A stretch of DNA of 64,000 bases from a virus (IMGVR_UViG_3300015371_000003:1-64000), one strand, 5' to 3'; positions 7,487 through 15,762 are shown, numbered from the stretch's first letter. The notes: generated by a model from the letters alone, not told the origin. Numbers and translations: made by a program.

Positions 7487-7494
7487 GCGAGGTC

Positions 7495-8625
7495 ATGGCC
7501 CTCCTGTTCATGGATTCGTTCGATCACTACGCCACCGCTGATATCCTCTCCAAGTGGTCAGGATTGAGTACGGGGGGCGGGGCGTCGGCGGGGACGATAG
7601 CCTCAGGCGGGCGGCACAGTTCGAACGCGCTCTCTCTCCAATCCGGGAATAATTCCGCCCAAGCAGGAGCGTACTACTACACTCAACTTCCGGTGAGTGG
7701 GACCACCATGATTTGTGGCGTGGCGGTCAATCCGGGGGACTTCAGTGGGTTCACCACCGGTTCCAATCCCGAAAGCGGATCGTTCGATGCGTTCAGCCGC
7801 AATAGCTGCACGATTGCGGTGGCGATTCGGCAGGCGGGGCAGACGCAAGCCTTCCTTCGACTCAATTCAGACGGCACCGTGAGTGCCTTTGTCGGGAATG
7901 CCACCTTCGGGGAGAACGGGGTGTTGCTCGGCACGTCGTCCGCGACGTTGACGGCGAATGCGTTTAATTTCCTCGAAGTGAAGATTACCGTCCACAACAC
8001 GGCGGGCGTGTTCATTGTTCGTTTGAATGGGAATCCGACGCCCATCATCAACCTCTCAGGAGTGGATACCCAAGCGACGGGCACAGCCGCATGGGATAGT
8101 TTCCGGCTCGGGCGCACCTCGACTAATGCGTCGGTGAATCGCGTGTGTCTCTACGACGATCTGTATGTGCTGGATGGCTCCGGCTCAGGACCGTGGAATG
8201 ATTTCTTGGGAGATTGCCGCGTTGATACTCGTGTGCCGACAGGTGCAGGGGCTACGACGCAGTGGACGCCTTCCGGTGGAGCGAATTACGCCGCCGTGGA
8301 TGAAATTCCCCCCAACGGAGACACCGATTACGTGTCCGCGTTGACGGCTCCGGCCACGGATACCTACGTGGTGCAAGACGCCGCAGTTCCGGCCATCATC
8401 TATGGCGTGCAACAGTGTCTCAATGCGAAAAAGACGGATGCGGGCGCGTGTTCACTGGCTCCGGTGGTGCGAGTGGGAGGGGTGGATTACGTGGGGGCGG
8501 ATTTCTTTCCGGCCACGGGGTACGGGTACGGGTATCAAATTCTGGCTCAGAATCCCGCCACCGCTGCTCAATGGGTGTTAAGTGAATTCAACGCCGCAGA
8601 GTTTGGCGTGAAGCGCACGCTGTAA
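7495..8625 (+). CDS. LamG-like virion/tail protein, copy 1
   Basis: 376 aa. It opens MALLFMDSFDHYATADI, a start shared by a family of phage structural proteins. Residues 15-230 look like a concanavalin/LamG beta-sandwich (FLEVKITVHNTAGVFIVRLNGN, LYDDLYVLDGSG). The C-terminal part (DTRVPTGAGATTQWTP ... EFNAAEFGVKRTL) is conserved in copy 2. It is probably an exposed carbohydrate-binding decoration or tail component. The next gene is a close paralogue, so the pair arose by tandem duplication. Confidence 0.7.
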   Translation: MALLFMDSFDHYATADILSKWSGLSTGGGASAGTIASGGRHSSNALSLQSGNNSAQAGAYYYTQLPVSGTTMICGVAVNPGDFSGFTTGSNPESGSFDAFSRNSCTIAVAIRQAGQTQAFLRLNSDGTVSAFVGNATFGENGVLLGTSSATLTANAFNFLEVKITVHNTAGVFIVRLNGNPTPIINLSGVDTQATGTAAWDSFRLGRTSTNASVNRVCLYDDLYVLDGSGSGPWNDFLGDCRVDTRVPTGAGATTQWTPSGGANYAAVDEIPPNGDTDYVSALTAPATDTYVVQDAAVPAIIYGVQQCLNAKKTDAGACSLAPVVRVGGVDYVGADFFPATGYGYGYQILAQNPATAAQWVLSEFNAAEFGVKRTL

Positions 8626-8631
8626 GGACAC

Positions 8632-9750
8632 ATGGCCCTCCTCTTTGCTGATTCCTTCGATCACTACGTTACCGCTGATTTAGCGTCGAAGTGGACTTCC
8701 AATGTGGCGGGGGATATTGGGACCGCTTCGATTAGTGCGAGCAATGGACGGCATAGCTCGGCAGCGTTGCAGATCCAATCGTCCAATAGCACCGGGTGGG
8801 CCGGGGCGTACATGCTCAAGACGCTCACTCCCGGTGATTCTACGATTATCTGTGGCGTGGCGTTCAATCCGGGCAATTTTGTCTTTGCCACGGGCACGGA
8901 TCCGGATTTCACGGGCAACTCAGGGGCAGGGGCGTGTACGTGTGCGATGGCCGTGCGGCTCAATACGTTCGTGCAAGCCTTCCTTCGCGTCAATCCAAGT
9001 GGGACGGTGAGTGCCTACCGGGGCAATGCCTCAAGTGGGGGCGGCACGTTGTTAGGATCGTCATCGCTGCCGTTAATGGCAAACGTTTTCAACTACCTTG
9101 AAATCAAAATCACGATTGACAACAGCGCAGGCGTGTTTATCGTGCGGCTCAACGGCAATCCGACACCGATCCTGAATCTCACTGGGCAGGATACGCAATC
9201 GCAAGCGACTTCTGCATGGAACGGATTACAGGTGGGGCGTGTGTCGTCAGGGGGAGGAACGCAGACGTGCCGGTGGGATGATCTGTATGTGCTCGATGGG
9301 ACGGGATCGGCCCCGTGGAATACGTTCCTCGGAGATGTGCGAGTCGATGCGCGACTCCCCACCGGAGCCGGGACCACGACGGGATGGACGCCTTCGACGG
9401 GATCGAATTACGCGGCGGTGGATGATGCGGCCCCCAACAGCGATACCGATTACGTGGCGGCGACTTCAACCCCTCTGACGGATACGTATGTGTTTCAAGA
9501 TGTGCCCGTGGCGGGATCGACAGTGTTGGGGGTGCAGCATTGCATCTATGCGAAGAAGATCGACGGCGGCACGTGTGCGATTGCGCCTGTGGTCAGGCAC
9601 AGCAGCACGGATTACGTGGGGAGTGATTTGTTTCCCGGCACGAGCTATGGGTACGGGCTGCTGATGCAACCCACCAATCCCGGCACGAGTGCTCAGTGGA
9701 CGGAGAGCGATTTCAACGCGGCGGAATTCGGGGTGAAGCGCACAGCCTGA
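8632..9750 (+). CDS. LamG-like virion/tail protein, copy 2
   Basis: 372 aa, paralogous over its full length to the preceding protein. It has the same MALLF.DSFDHY start, beta-sandwich segment (YLEIKITIDNSAGVFIVRLNGN), WDDLYVLDGTGSAPWN and EFGVKRT end. Divergence is spread throughout, which suggests an old duplication with different ligands. Only 6 bases separate the genes, so they share a transcript. Confidence 0.7.
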   Translation: MALLFADSFDHYVTADLASKWTSNVAGDIGTASISASNGRHSSAALQIQSSNSTGWAGAYMLKTLTPGDSTIICGVAFNPGNFVFATGTDPDFTGNSGAGACTCAMAVRLNTFVQAFLRVNPSGTVSAYRGNASSGGGTLLGSSSLPLMANVFNYLEIKITIDNSAGVFIVRLNGNPTPILNLTGQDTQSQATSAWNGLQVGRVSSGGGTQTCRWDDLYVLDGTGSAPWNTFLGDVRVDARLPTGAGTTTGWTPSTGSNYAAVDDAAPNSDTDYVAATSTPLTDTYVFQDVPVAGSTVLGVQHCIYAKKIDGGTCAIAPVVRHSSTDYVGSDLFPGTSYGYGLLMQPTNPGTSAQWTESDFNAAEFGVKRTA

Positions 9751-9756
9751 ATTCGT

Positions 9757-9770
9757 TGCAACCAATTGCA
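9757..9770. repeat. 14-bp palindrome site 4
   Basis: TGCAACCAATTGCA, 5 bp upstream of the next -35. Confidence 0.8.
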
Positions 9771-9775
9771 CCGAG

Positions 9776-9804
9776 TTGACAAACGTTTTCAGTCGTGTTA
9801 GACT
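9776..9804 (+). promoter_or_regulatory. Promoter
   Basis: TTGACA (9776-9781), 17 bp, TAGACT (9799-9804), with palindrome site 4 just upstream. Leader CCAAGGAGTGGGGC. Drives the group from 9844. Confidence 0.85.
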
Positions 9805-9843
9805 GGTTCTCACATGCCCCAAGGAGTGGGGCGGGAGGAATCT

Positions 9844-10053
9844 GTGGCTCGATACCGCAAGCACAATCATTACTGCGCGGCCAAAGGCTGCAAGAACGTC
9901 ATTGCGACGTGCTCGGCTCCGCAGGACGACGGCTCCCCGCATTGCTGCGAGGATGAGGAGCATTTTCACTGGACGCTCTGCGACGACTGTGAAGAAGTGC
10001 GGTCGGCGGCGGAGGAGGCGGATCGGCATCAGGATCTGATCGAGGCCGCATAA
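9844..10053 (+). CDS. Cys/His-rich zinc-binding protein
   Basis: 69 aa from a GTG preceded by GGGAGGAA. Cys and His are spread through the protein (HYCAAKGC, HCCEDEEHFHW, LCDDC), typical of a two-site zinc protein. The tail is acidic and helical. Unknown role. Confidence 0.6.
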   Translation: MARYRKHNHYCAAKGCKNVIATCSAPQDDGSPHCCEDEEHFHWTLCDDCEEVRSAAEEADRHQDLIEAA

Positions 10054-10232
10054 TGCCCATGCTGTTCCAAACGCCGAAGAAACCTAAGCCGTTTCTGTGG
10101 TTGTATTACGAGACGGCGGGGGACGGCATGTACGATCTGAAGCTGTTCAAGTCAGAGGAGTCTGCCGAAGCCCACAAGAAGAAAATCGCCAACGGCTACG
10201 GGAAGGTGGAGAAGATCGAGGTGAACGACTAA
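10053..10232 (+). CDS. Small basic hypothetical protein
   Basis: 59 aa. Pro/Lys-rich start (TPKKPKPF) followed by a small alpha/beta unit. Its start and stop overlap the flanking genes, so it is translationally coupled. Not recognised. Confidence 0.55.
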   Translation: MPMLFQTPKKPKPFLWLYYETAGDGMYDLKLFKSEESAEAHKKKIANGYGKVEKIEVND

Positions 10233-10648
10233 TGCCCATTCGAACACGAGTGGCCGTGCTCCGGAACAGCTACAACGGCGAATATCTGACCATGACAGGC
10301 CGATGGACGATGACTCGGGAACGAGCGATGCGGTTCCAAGTCTCTGATGGGGTGTTCGTGCAGGCCCAACTCCGCTCCCGCAATTTCGAGAGTCCCTACA
10401 AGGGCTTGACCCTCGAATGGTTGCCCAAGCGTCCACGGCATACGTATGCCTCTGCCGCAGACGTGGCGGCGTTTTTGGACGCGATTGTGCTTCGGGGGCT
10501 GGAAGCAGAACGGGATCGGTATCTCAGGCTGGTGGAGGCGTGTCAACAGCAGGCCATACATGCTCGCACGCGGGCTGAGGAAATGGCTCAAAAAGCCAAA
10601 GCGATTCAGATGCGGTTGGCGTCCATGTCACTTGACAAATCCAAGTGA
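10232..10648 (+). CDS. Hypothetical protein with C-terminal coiled coil
   Basis: 138 aa. A beta-rich N-terminal half (residues 1-70) is followed by a long helix (75-130) rich in Ala, Arg and Glu. The last residues (SLDKSK) are encoded by the TTGACA of the next promoter. Not recognised. Confidence 0.6.
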   Translation: MPIRTRVAVLRNSYNGEYLTMTGRWTMTRERAMRFQVSDGVFVQAQLRSRNFESPYKGLTLEWLPKRPRHTYASAADVAAFLDAIVLRGLEAERDRYLRLVEACQQQAIHARTRAEEMAQKAKAIQMRLASMSLDKSK

Positions 10649-10660
10649 TTGTGTCATACT
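10632..10660 (+). promoter_or_regulatory. Promoter (leaderless type)
   Basis: TTGACA (10632-10637), 17 bp, CATACT (10655-10660). The ATG at 10667 sits at the predicted transcription start. The -35 overlaps the 3' end of the upstream gene. Confidence 0.8.
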
Positions 10661-10666
10661 GACATC

Positions 10667-10891
10667 ATGAATCCTCAAGCATGGCGGGAGTCGTTCACCA
10701 ACAATGCGGCGGATCTGCTCCAAATCTATCGATGGGCGGATGCGATGACGGATGAGGAATTCAAGCATCTGTTGCTGGTAATCTTCAAGCGGAGCATCAA
10801 GCGCAAAGCCCTCAAAATCAACGAACGAACCGTGCAATGGGCACTGGCGGCACGGGAACAGGTCAAGACTGAGCTACGGGGAGACGCATGA
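10667..10891 (+). CDS. Small helical hypothetical protein
   Basis: 74 aa, all-helical, with an acidic first half and a basic KRSIKRKALK stretch. No Shine-Dalgarno sequence; the ATG lies at the predicted transcription start, so the message may be leaderless. Overlaps the next gene by 4 bases. Confidence 0.6.
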   Translation: MNPQAWRESFTNNAADLLQIYRWADAMTDEEFKHLLLVIFKRSIKRKALKINERTVQWALAAREQVKTELRGDA

Positions 10892-11052
10892 GCGACCGGT
10901 TGACCAAACGACTCGATCACTTCATGGATATGTGGCTGTCGAAAGCCGCACAGAAAGAATTCGTCAAGCTGGTGGAGGCGGTGCATCACCAAGCCCGAAA
11001 AGAGACGGAAGACTGGATTGCAGAGCGGCGGAAGGAATTAGGGGTGCGGTGA
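10888..11052 (+). CDS. Small charged helical protein
   Basis: 54 aa, highly charged and helical (KEFVKLVEAVHHQARKETEDW). GGGGAG precedes the ATG, which overlaps the previous stop. Unknown. Confidence 0.55.
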   Translation: MSDRLTKRLDHFMDMWLSKAAQKEFVKLVEAVHHQARKETEDWIAERRKELGVR

Positions 11053-11064
11053 GGGGGTGAAGTC

Positions 11065-11097
11065 TTGACACCGTTGGGGAAATCTGTCTGATAAAAT
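11065..11097 (+). promoter_or_regulatory. Putative promoter
   Basis: TTGACA (11065-11070) with an AT-rich -10 region (TGATAAAAT, 11089-11097). The -10 departs from the local xAxACT type. Could drive the gene near 11170 or the small ATG frame at 11099. Confidence 0.45.
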
Positions 11098-11169
11098 TAT
11101 GAGATTCGTCCCTATCGCTTTCAACCAGATCGGTCGGCACGGCTCCCCCTGCCGTATCTCGTACGTCAA

Positions 11170-11421
11170 TTGTTGCCTGACGGACGTGGGTGGGTGGTCC
11201 ATCGTGCGCCTTCCATTGGGTGTGCGCTGAGTTGGGCACACGCCTTTCAGGAGAAGATGCCACCTCTCTGGATTGAATACCGGGACAAGCCTGCCTACCG
11301 CAATACGGTGGAAATGAAGGCTCGACTACGCCGATTGCAGCGTAAACACGCCAATCGTGCGGACATTATCCGCTTATTGGAGAAGGAGTTACAGGGGCTT
11401 GACAAATCACCCACGGGGTGA
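11170..11421 (+). CDS. Hypothetical basic protein, start uncertain
   Basis: About 83 aa from a TTG; there is no in-frame ATG near the promoter. The open frame runs back to about 11095. It shows DGRGWVVHRAPSIGCALSWAHAF, then a basic helix (MKARLRRLQRKHANRADIIRLLEKEL). The last residues (LDKSPTG) are encoded by the next promoter's -35. Not recognised. Confidence 0.45.
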   Translation: MLPDGRGWVVHRAPSIGCALSWAHAFQEKMPPLWIEYRDKPAYRNTVEMKARLRRLQRKHANRADIIRLLEKELQGLDKSPTG

Positions 11422-11427
11422 TAGACT
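11399..11427 (+). promoter_or_regulatory. Promoter
   Basis: TTGACA (11399-11404), 17 bp, TAGACT (11422-11427). Followed by a CTCATGGAGGAGAC leader to the ATG at 11471. Confidence 0.85.
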
Positions 11428-11470
11428 GGTTCTTGTCAGTTCAACCCGGCTCATGGAGGAGACAGCACAG

Positions 11471-11962
11471 ATGACCACGAAGGAACATGCGGCGGCGATT
11501 CGGCAGGCGTACAAAGCCAAGGGCTGGACGGCCCGCGATATCTCCGTCCGGATCCATCTCTACTCGATGGGATCGTCCATCTACGTCGTGATCAAGAACC
11601 CGGACGTGCCCTTCAAGGTGGTGGAAGACATCGCCAACGGCGCGGAGTCGATTCGTCGGTGCGAGTATTCCGGGGAAATCCTCTCTGGCGGCAACCGCTA
11701 CGTCCACGTCAACTACTCCTCTGAAGCCCGCGCTACCATTCACGCCAATTACGCGGGGGTGCTGACGGATGCGGCCCGTGCTCTGGGAGCCAATCCCAAC
11801 GACAACAGTCTCCACGAGATTGGGGACACCGGTTTCCTGCTTGGCAAGGGCACCAACGGCTACGGCTTCAGTTTGTGGAAAGACAGCCACATTCAGGCGG
11901 CGAACGAAGCGATTCATCTGGCGACCACGTTGCACACCCGTCTGCAATCAGTTGCCAAGTGA
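11471..11962 (+). CDS. Hypothetical phage protein with two alpha/beta units
   Basis: 163 aa. The N-terminal half (IRQAYKAKGW...VRIHLYSMGSSIYVVIKNPDVP) looks like the small associated domain of large phage polyvalent proteins that reads as a basic helix, then an SVR...GSSI.V strand. The middle EYSGEILSGGNRYVHVNYS could be a zinc-less ribbon. Resemblance only. Palindrome site 5 forms its last codons. Confidence 0.55.
   Translation: MTTKEHAAAIRQAYKAKGWTARDISVRIHLYSMGSSIYVVIKNPDVPFKVVEDIANGAESIRRCEYSGEILSGGNRYVHVNYSSEARATIHANYAGVLTDAARALGANPNDNSLHEIGDTGFLLGKGTNGYGFSLWKDSHIQAANEAIHLATTLHTRLQSVAK
11943..11956. repeat. 14-bp palindrome site 5
   Basis: TGCAATCAGTTGCC, at the very 3' end of the gene at 11471, read as Leu-Gln-Ser-Val-Ala. 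Confidence 0.6.
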
Positions 11963-11965
11963 CCC

Positions 11966-12838
11966 ATGCCTTGCACCCATCCGAAGCGACTGCACGAGAC
12001 GCGAGAGGCGGCGTTAGAGCACGTCAAGTCGCTACTCTGGCGCAATCAGGTGGAGGGACACCCGGAACGCTCCTATCGTCTGGGTGTCTACCCCTGCGAT
12101 CAATCACCGGGCTGGCACGTGGGGCATGCTCATGGGACGCCACCCGTCTACCACTACACCTTCGGCTCTAAGCTGGATGCGATTCTGGCGGCGGATAAAT
12201 TGCGAGTCCCCTCGGATGCGCGACGAACGAAGCGTCAGCGGCAGATCGAACCGGAACCCCTCTTGTGGTTCTCCCGCAACCCGGAGTGGGAATTCTCCGT
12301 GTTCAAGGCCAGAAAAGAGATGTTTGGGCACCGGTATACGTGGCGGACCTTGAATGAAATCGTGGCGCAGGGGCTGGTCCGCTTTGCGGTTCCGGCAGTG
12401 TATGCCAAGCTGCGCTGGCCGGATTACGTGGAACGCAATCGAGTCCCCTCGATTGAACGGGATGCGATGGCTCTCTATGGCAATCCGACTGAGTGGTTAG
12501 CCACCGATGAGGATGTGCCGTTGGACGTGTGTTGTCGAGCAGGCGATAGCGGCGTCCAAGTGTTCTACCGAGGGGAATGGGTGAACGTGGCGGATGTCGA
12601 TGAGGCGGCGTATGATGCCTATCTCAAGGATCGTCCGGATGCCTACGCCAAGGCCGAAGCCTCTCTCTGGAAGAAGGTGGAGGCCGCAGAAGCAGCCAAC
12701 ACAAGCAAGATGATGTTGACCACGGATGAAATGCTCATCGCGGCGGATGTCGATCACGAGTGTCGGCGGGATGAGGGGATGGAGGTGTTGAAAAAGCGGC
12801 TGAAGGCCCAACGGCAGAAGGCATTTGACAAACTCTGA
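11966..12838 (+). CDS. Hypothetical protein, possibly ADP-ribosyltransferase-like fold
   Basis: 290 aa. Residues 50-125 read VYHYTFGSKLDAILAADKLR...PLLWFSRNPEWEFSV, a pattern (HYT..., then a helix, then WFS) reminiscent of the phage ART-like fold. A second part contains a WLATDEDVPLDV turn and a C-terminal Lys-rich helix. No catalytic Glu can be assigned, so enzyme function is speculative. The final FDKL is encoded by the next promoter. Confidence 0.5.
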   Translation: MPCTHPKRLHETREAALEHVKSLLWRNQVEGHPERSYRLGVYPCDQSPGWHVGHAHGTPPVYHYTFGSKLDAILAADKLRVPSDARRTKRQRQIEPEPLLWFSRNPEWEFSVFKARKEMFGHRYTWRTLNEIVAQGLVRFAVPAVYAKLRWPDYVERNRVPSIERDAMALYGNPTEWLATDEDVPLDVCCRAGDSGVQVFYRGEWVNVADVDEAAYDAYLKDRPDAYAKAEASLWKKVEAAEAANTSKMMLTTDEMLIAADVDHECRRDEGMEVLKKRLKAQRQKAFDKL

Positions 12839-12853
12839 GGATTGTGTCATACT
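12825..12853 (+). promoter_or_regulatory. Promoter (leaderless type)
   Basis: TTGACA (12825-12830), 17 bp, CATACT (12848-12853). The ATG at 12860 falls on the predicted transcription start. The stop codon of the upstream gene lies in the spacer. Confidence 0.8.
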
Positions 12854-12859
12854 AGGGGT

Positions 12860-13072
12860 ATGTTGATCACCTTGAAGATTCGGTTGGAAGCGTTCCACAA
12901 GCCCACGGAGACGTGGCACGTCCACGAGGCGCAGCACGGGGTCCGTGCGGTGTCGCGCAAGCACGCGATTAGTAAAGGGCTGAAGGTGCTCGAAAGCTGG
13001 CCGGGGTATGCGGATCGGCAGGACCATCCGGAGTGGACGGTGGGCGGCGACGTGACCATCGTGAACGACTGA
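12860..13072 (+). CDS. Small hypothetical protein
   Basis: 70 aa, alpha/beta and basic (LITLKIRLEAFHK, then VSRKHAISKGLKVLESW). No ribosome binding site; probably read from a leaderless transcript. Not recognised. Confidence 0.6.
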   Translation: MLITLKIRLEAFHKPTETWHVHEAQHGVRAVSRKHAISKGLKVLESWPGYADRQDHPEWTVGGDVTIVND

Positions 13073-13074
13073 CG

Positions 13075-13088
13075 TGCAATCGTGTGCA
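13075..13088. repeat. 14-bp palindrome site 6
   Basis: TGCAATCGTGTGCA, 1 bp upstream of the next -35. Site, spacing and promoter are duplicated at 25880. Confidence 0.8.
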
Positions 13089-13089
13089 G

Positions 13090-13118
13090 TTGACAAATCC
13101 CACGGCGGGTGCTATACT
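13090..13118 (+). promoter_or_regulatory. Promoter
   Basis: TTGACA (13090-13095), 17 bp, TATACT (13113-13118). The leader (TTGTCAGTCGG...CCCATAGGAGGGGC) closely matches the leader of the related gene at 27886. Confidence 0.85.
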
Positions 13119-13159
13119 AGTCTTGTCAGTCGGTGATGTGCCCATAGGAGGGGCCAGCA

Positions 13160-14017
13160 GTGAACAAAAAGCCAACCGTCCACAACCCCACCAACTTCGA
13201 TCCGGCGAGCTACGAAGTCGAGAACTATCTCGACAACAAGCGGCCCGGTTACTACGGCCAACCCGTCGAAGTGTTCACCGACGAGGTGAAATTCTGGGAG
13301 GCGGAGATGGCGTCCACCTTCGGCGCGGAGTGGCGCAAGAAGATCGGCCACTGCGTGCATTGCGGCAACGGGCGCGTCCGCTGGATCACCGCTGTCAGGC
13401 ACCTTCCGACCAACGACGTGGTGGTCTTCGGCAGCGACTGCACTCACCGTCTGGGCTTCGCCAACAAGCACGAGTGGAAGCTGGCCGTGCTCAAGTCGAA
13501 GGCGGAGGCGGGCCACGCCAAGATGAAGGTGTGGAAGGCGCGGGTGGCCTTCCTCGAAGCTAACCCCAACGTGGCGCAGGCGGTCGAGCAAGCGAAGAAC
13601 CCCGTCCACGCGAAGAACGCCTTCGTCCACGACGTGCTTTCGAAGCTGAACCAGTACGGCAACCTCACGGAGCGTCAGGTGGCGGCGGTGATTACCTCCC
13701 TTCAGCGGGACATCGATGCGGTGGCTCGCAAGGCGGTGGAGGCGGTGGAGGTCAAGGGACCGGCCCCGGAGGGGCGGCAGACCGTGACCGGCGAAGTCCT
13801 CTCCCTGAAGACGCAGGAAGTCTTCTATGGCCCCCAGACGAAGATGCTGGTCAAGCTGGCGAATAACAGCCGGGTGTGGGTGACGGCTCCCTCGAAGGCC
13901 ACGCTGAGCAAGGGTGACGTGATTACCTTCTCGGCCACCTTCGAAGTGAGCAAGGATGACCCCTCCTTCGGCTTCGGCAAGCGGCCCACGCTGGTGGGCG
14001 TCAAGGCGGCGGCGTGA
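13160..14017 (+). CDS. Zinc-finger phage protein (paralogue of 27886)
   Basis: 285 aa from a GTG after AGGAGGGG. A treble-clef-like segment (HCVHCGNGRVRW...VVFGSDCTHRLGF, residues 68-105) resembles the C..C...GxxC phage zinc domain. It is followed by helices and a C-terminal OB-like beta domain (VTGEVLSLKTQEVFYGPQ ... VITFSATFEVSKDD). The gene at 27886 shares the zinc segment type and the promoter leader. Probably nucleic-acid binding. Confidence 0.65.
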   Translation: MNKKPTVHNPTNFDPASYEVENYLDNKRPGYYGQPVEVFTDEVKFWEAEMASTFGAEWRKKIGHCVHCGNGRVRWITAVRHLPTNDVVVFGSDCTHRLGFANKHEWKLAVLKSKAEAGHAKMKVWKARVAFLEANPNVAQAVEQAKNPVHAKNAFVHDVLSKLNQYGNLTERQVAAVITSLQRDIDAVARKAVEAVEVKGPAPEGRQTVTGEVLSLKTQEVFYGPQTKMLVKLANNSRVWVTAPSKATLSKGDVITFSATFEVSKDDPSFGFGKRPTLVGVKAAA

Positions 14018-14042
14018 TACGGGCGGGGGGCAGGATGCCCCC

Positions 14043-14056
14043 TGCACTCAATTGCA
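14043..14056. repeat. 14-bp palindrome site 7
   Basis: TGCACTCAATTGCA, directly abutting the GGAG of the gene at 14067. The same 14 bases recur inside a coding region at 44981. Confidence 0.8.
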
Positions 14057-14066
14057 GGAGCAGAAC

Positions 14067-14267
14067 ATGAACGAACATGACATCAGAGTCGAGATTCACC
14101 ATATTCTCGATTCACACGCCGAAGTGCTGCAATCCATGCGGGCGGCGAGAGCGGCGATGGATAGTGCGTTCAAAGCAGGTGACGATGCGCTGGTGAGTGC
14201 CATCGAAGCGAATCGTGCGGCCCTTCGCTTGTTGAATCGATTGCTCGATGAGGGCATTGAGGATTGA
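14067..14267 (+). CDS. Small helical protein
   Basis: 66 aa, Ala-rich and helical (VLQSMRAARAAMDSAFKAGDDALVSAI), a probable coiled coil. GGAG precedes the ATG, and a palindrome site abuts it. Not recognised. Confidence 0.55.
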   Translation: MNEHDIRVEIHHILDSHAEVLQSMRAARAAMDSAFKAGDDALVSAIEANRAALRLLNRLLDEGIED

Positions 14268-14292
14268 CAAACCCTCCCCGGTTTGCTACACT
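14264..14292 (+). promoter_or_regulatory. Promoter
   Basis: TTGACA (14264-14269), 17 bp, TACACT (14287-14292). Overlaps the upstream stop; leader CTCAAGGAGTGAGAGC precedes the ATG at 14327. Confidence 0.85.
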
Positions 14293-14326
14293 AGGGGAGT
14301 CGAATTTCTCAAGGAGTGAGAGCACA

Positions 14327-14746
14327 ATGACTGTTGTCACGGTTCTGAGCGGGCACACCTCACAGGAGACGGCGTATCTGGTCGAGGATTATCCGTATGG
14401 CTTCCGCCTGCGGTGCCAGATTCGTTTCTGGATCGAGACGAACAAGAACGGCTCTCGGGTGGTGTCGCAAACGTCGAACCCCAAGAAGCCGGGGCTGGTG
14501 TGGAACAAGCCCAAGGCGTCCACCTACACGCCCCTGCGGGTGCTGTTCATTGATGAGAACGGCCACGTCGTCAATGAGGCGTTGTCGTTCTATGCGGACT
14601 CTGCCAAGATTGCGGCGTTCGAAGCCGCTTTCGGAGAGGCGCTGACGAGCGACCGGGACCAGAAGGTACTGACGCTGATGAAGGTGATGGCGGCGAAGTC
14701 GGAAGCGCGGGAGGCCGCACGGAAGGCGGCGGAGGCCACGCAGTGA
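14327..14746 (+). CDS. Conserved phage hypothetical protein
   Basis: 140 aa. The N-terminal part (ETAYLVEDYPYGFRLRCQIRFWIE, then VSQTSNPKKPGLVWNKPKASTY) matches a hypothetical protein common in large phages; its role is unknown. The C-terminal third is a long helix rich in Ala, Glu and Lys. Good GGAG. Starts the long operon 14327-16700. Confidence 0.7.
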   Translation: MTVVTVLSGHTSQETAYLVEDYPYGFRLRCQIRFWIETNKNGSRVVSQTSNPKKPGLVWNKPKASTYTPLRVLFIDENGHVVNEALSFYADSAKIAAFEAAFGEALTSDRDQKVLTLMKVMAAKSEAREAARKAAEATQ

Positions 14747-15279
14747 GCGATCCTCGACTGAAGGCGGACATCTTCGCCCAGAAAGTGCCGTGTGACGATT
14801 GCCCCTTCCGCAAAAAGGGCGGCGTCAGGCACACCCCTGAAATGCTGGCGAGCTACATCAGCTATTTCATCAACGCACCGGGGGCCACGTTCCCCTGTCA
14901 CAAGTCGGTGAACAAGACCGATGATCGGGAGGGGTGGTCGGAGTGGAAAGACGGCCAAGTGCTCTGTGCCGGGGGGCTGATCTTTGCGGCGAAGCTGCAA
15001 CGGGAGAACGGCGTCACCCGTCTCGGTAAGGCCAAGGGTTGGTATGATCCGGCCCAACACACGGCGGAGGAGAAGGCTCTTGTCTTTGATTCAGTGCGGG
15101 ATATGCTCAAATACCAGTATCGCCCGGTGATGGACAAGAAACCGGACGAGATGACCATTCGAGAGCGGGCGGAGTTTCTGGCCCACGAGATTTTCGAAGA
15201 CGTGATGGCTCCGGAAGAAGAAATTGCGGACGCTATCGAAGTGGAGATTCGGCGGTTTGCGCGGCGGGAGGTCAAATGA
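14743..15279 (+). CDS. CxxCPFRK/CAGG Cys-cluster protein
   Basis: 178 aa from a GTG overlapping the previous stop. CDDCPFRK, FPCHKS and LCAGG form the four-cysteine pattern of a widespread phage and bacterial family (DUF6283-like as I recall it) that probably holds a metal or Fe-S centre. The C-terminal half is an acidic helical extension. Function unknown. Confidence 0.7.
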   Translation: MSDPRLKADIFAQKVPCDDCPFRKKGGVRHTPEMLASYISYFINAPGATFPCHKSVNKTDDREGWSEWKDGQVLCAGGLIFAAKLQRENGVTRLGKAKGWYDPAQHTAEEKALVFDSVRDMLKYQYRPVMDKKPDEMTIRERAEFLAHEIFEDVMAPEEEIADAIEVEIRRFARREVK

Positions 15280-15449
15280 AATTCGACACACCTGAGGATT
15301 GGCTGCGCTGGCTCAATACGCTCCCCCAAGACCAACGGGATCGTATCGTCGCGCAAACTTATCTCTTGGTGGAAGCCGGGTGGAACGGCTGCGAGGCCGC
15401 AAATTTCATCGGGATCGGAGTGGAGCCGCAACAGGAACGGGTGCATTGA
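15276..15449 (+). CDS. Small hypothetical protein
   Basis: 57 aa, helical (PEDWLRWLNTLPQDQRDRIVAQTYLLVEAGW). Overlaps both neighbours by a few bases. Not recognised. Confidence 0.55.
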   Translation: MKFDTPEDWLRWLNTLPQDQRDRIVAQTYLLVEAGWNGCEAANFIGIGVEPQQERVH

Positions 15450-15586
15450 TGACCAAGTTCCTCGCAATTCTGTCGGCGGTGCTCTACCTAGTTCTACTCG
15501 GGGCGGCTCTCGTGACGGGGGAGTATGTCGGATTCGTGTTCATGCTGGTGATTCTGTTCCTAGCGGCGGCGATGGTGGCGTCATGA
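15449..15586 (+). CDS. Small membrane protein, two TM segments
   Basis: 45 aa, nearly all hydrophobic (residues 4-24 and 26-45) with a short Gly-Glu turn, so a hairpin membrane protein. A holin-like role is possible, but no lysis enzyme adjoins it. Start overlaps the previous stop. Confidence 0.6.
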   Translation: MTKFLAILSAVLYLVLLGAALVTGEYVGFVFMLVILFLAAAMVAS

Positions 15587-15762
15587 CGAAAAAACTGTGT
15601 CATTCATGCGAAGATGGACGAAACATTACGCTCCGAGCGGCCATCGAAGTGGACGCCAAGGGGCTGATCAAGATTCGGTGTCAGGAATGTTATCGGCTGA
15701 CGTTGGTGGGGCCGCAGACGGATCGGCTGTTCAATCAGGCATGGCGGGAGGCGACGTGGTGA
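15583..15762 (+). CDS. Zinc-ribbon small protein
   Basis: 59 aa. CHSC near the start and CQEC near residue 33 form a zinc ribbon. ATGA overlap with the previous gene and GTGA overlap with the next. Unknown role. Confidence 0.6.
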   Translation: MTKKLCHSCEDGRNITLRAAIEVDAKGLIKIRCQECYRLTLVGPQTDRLFNQAWREATW

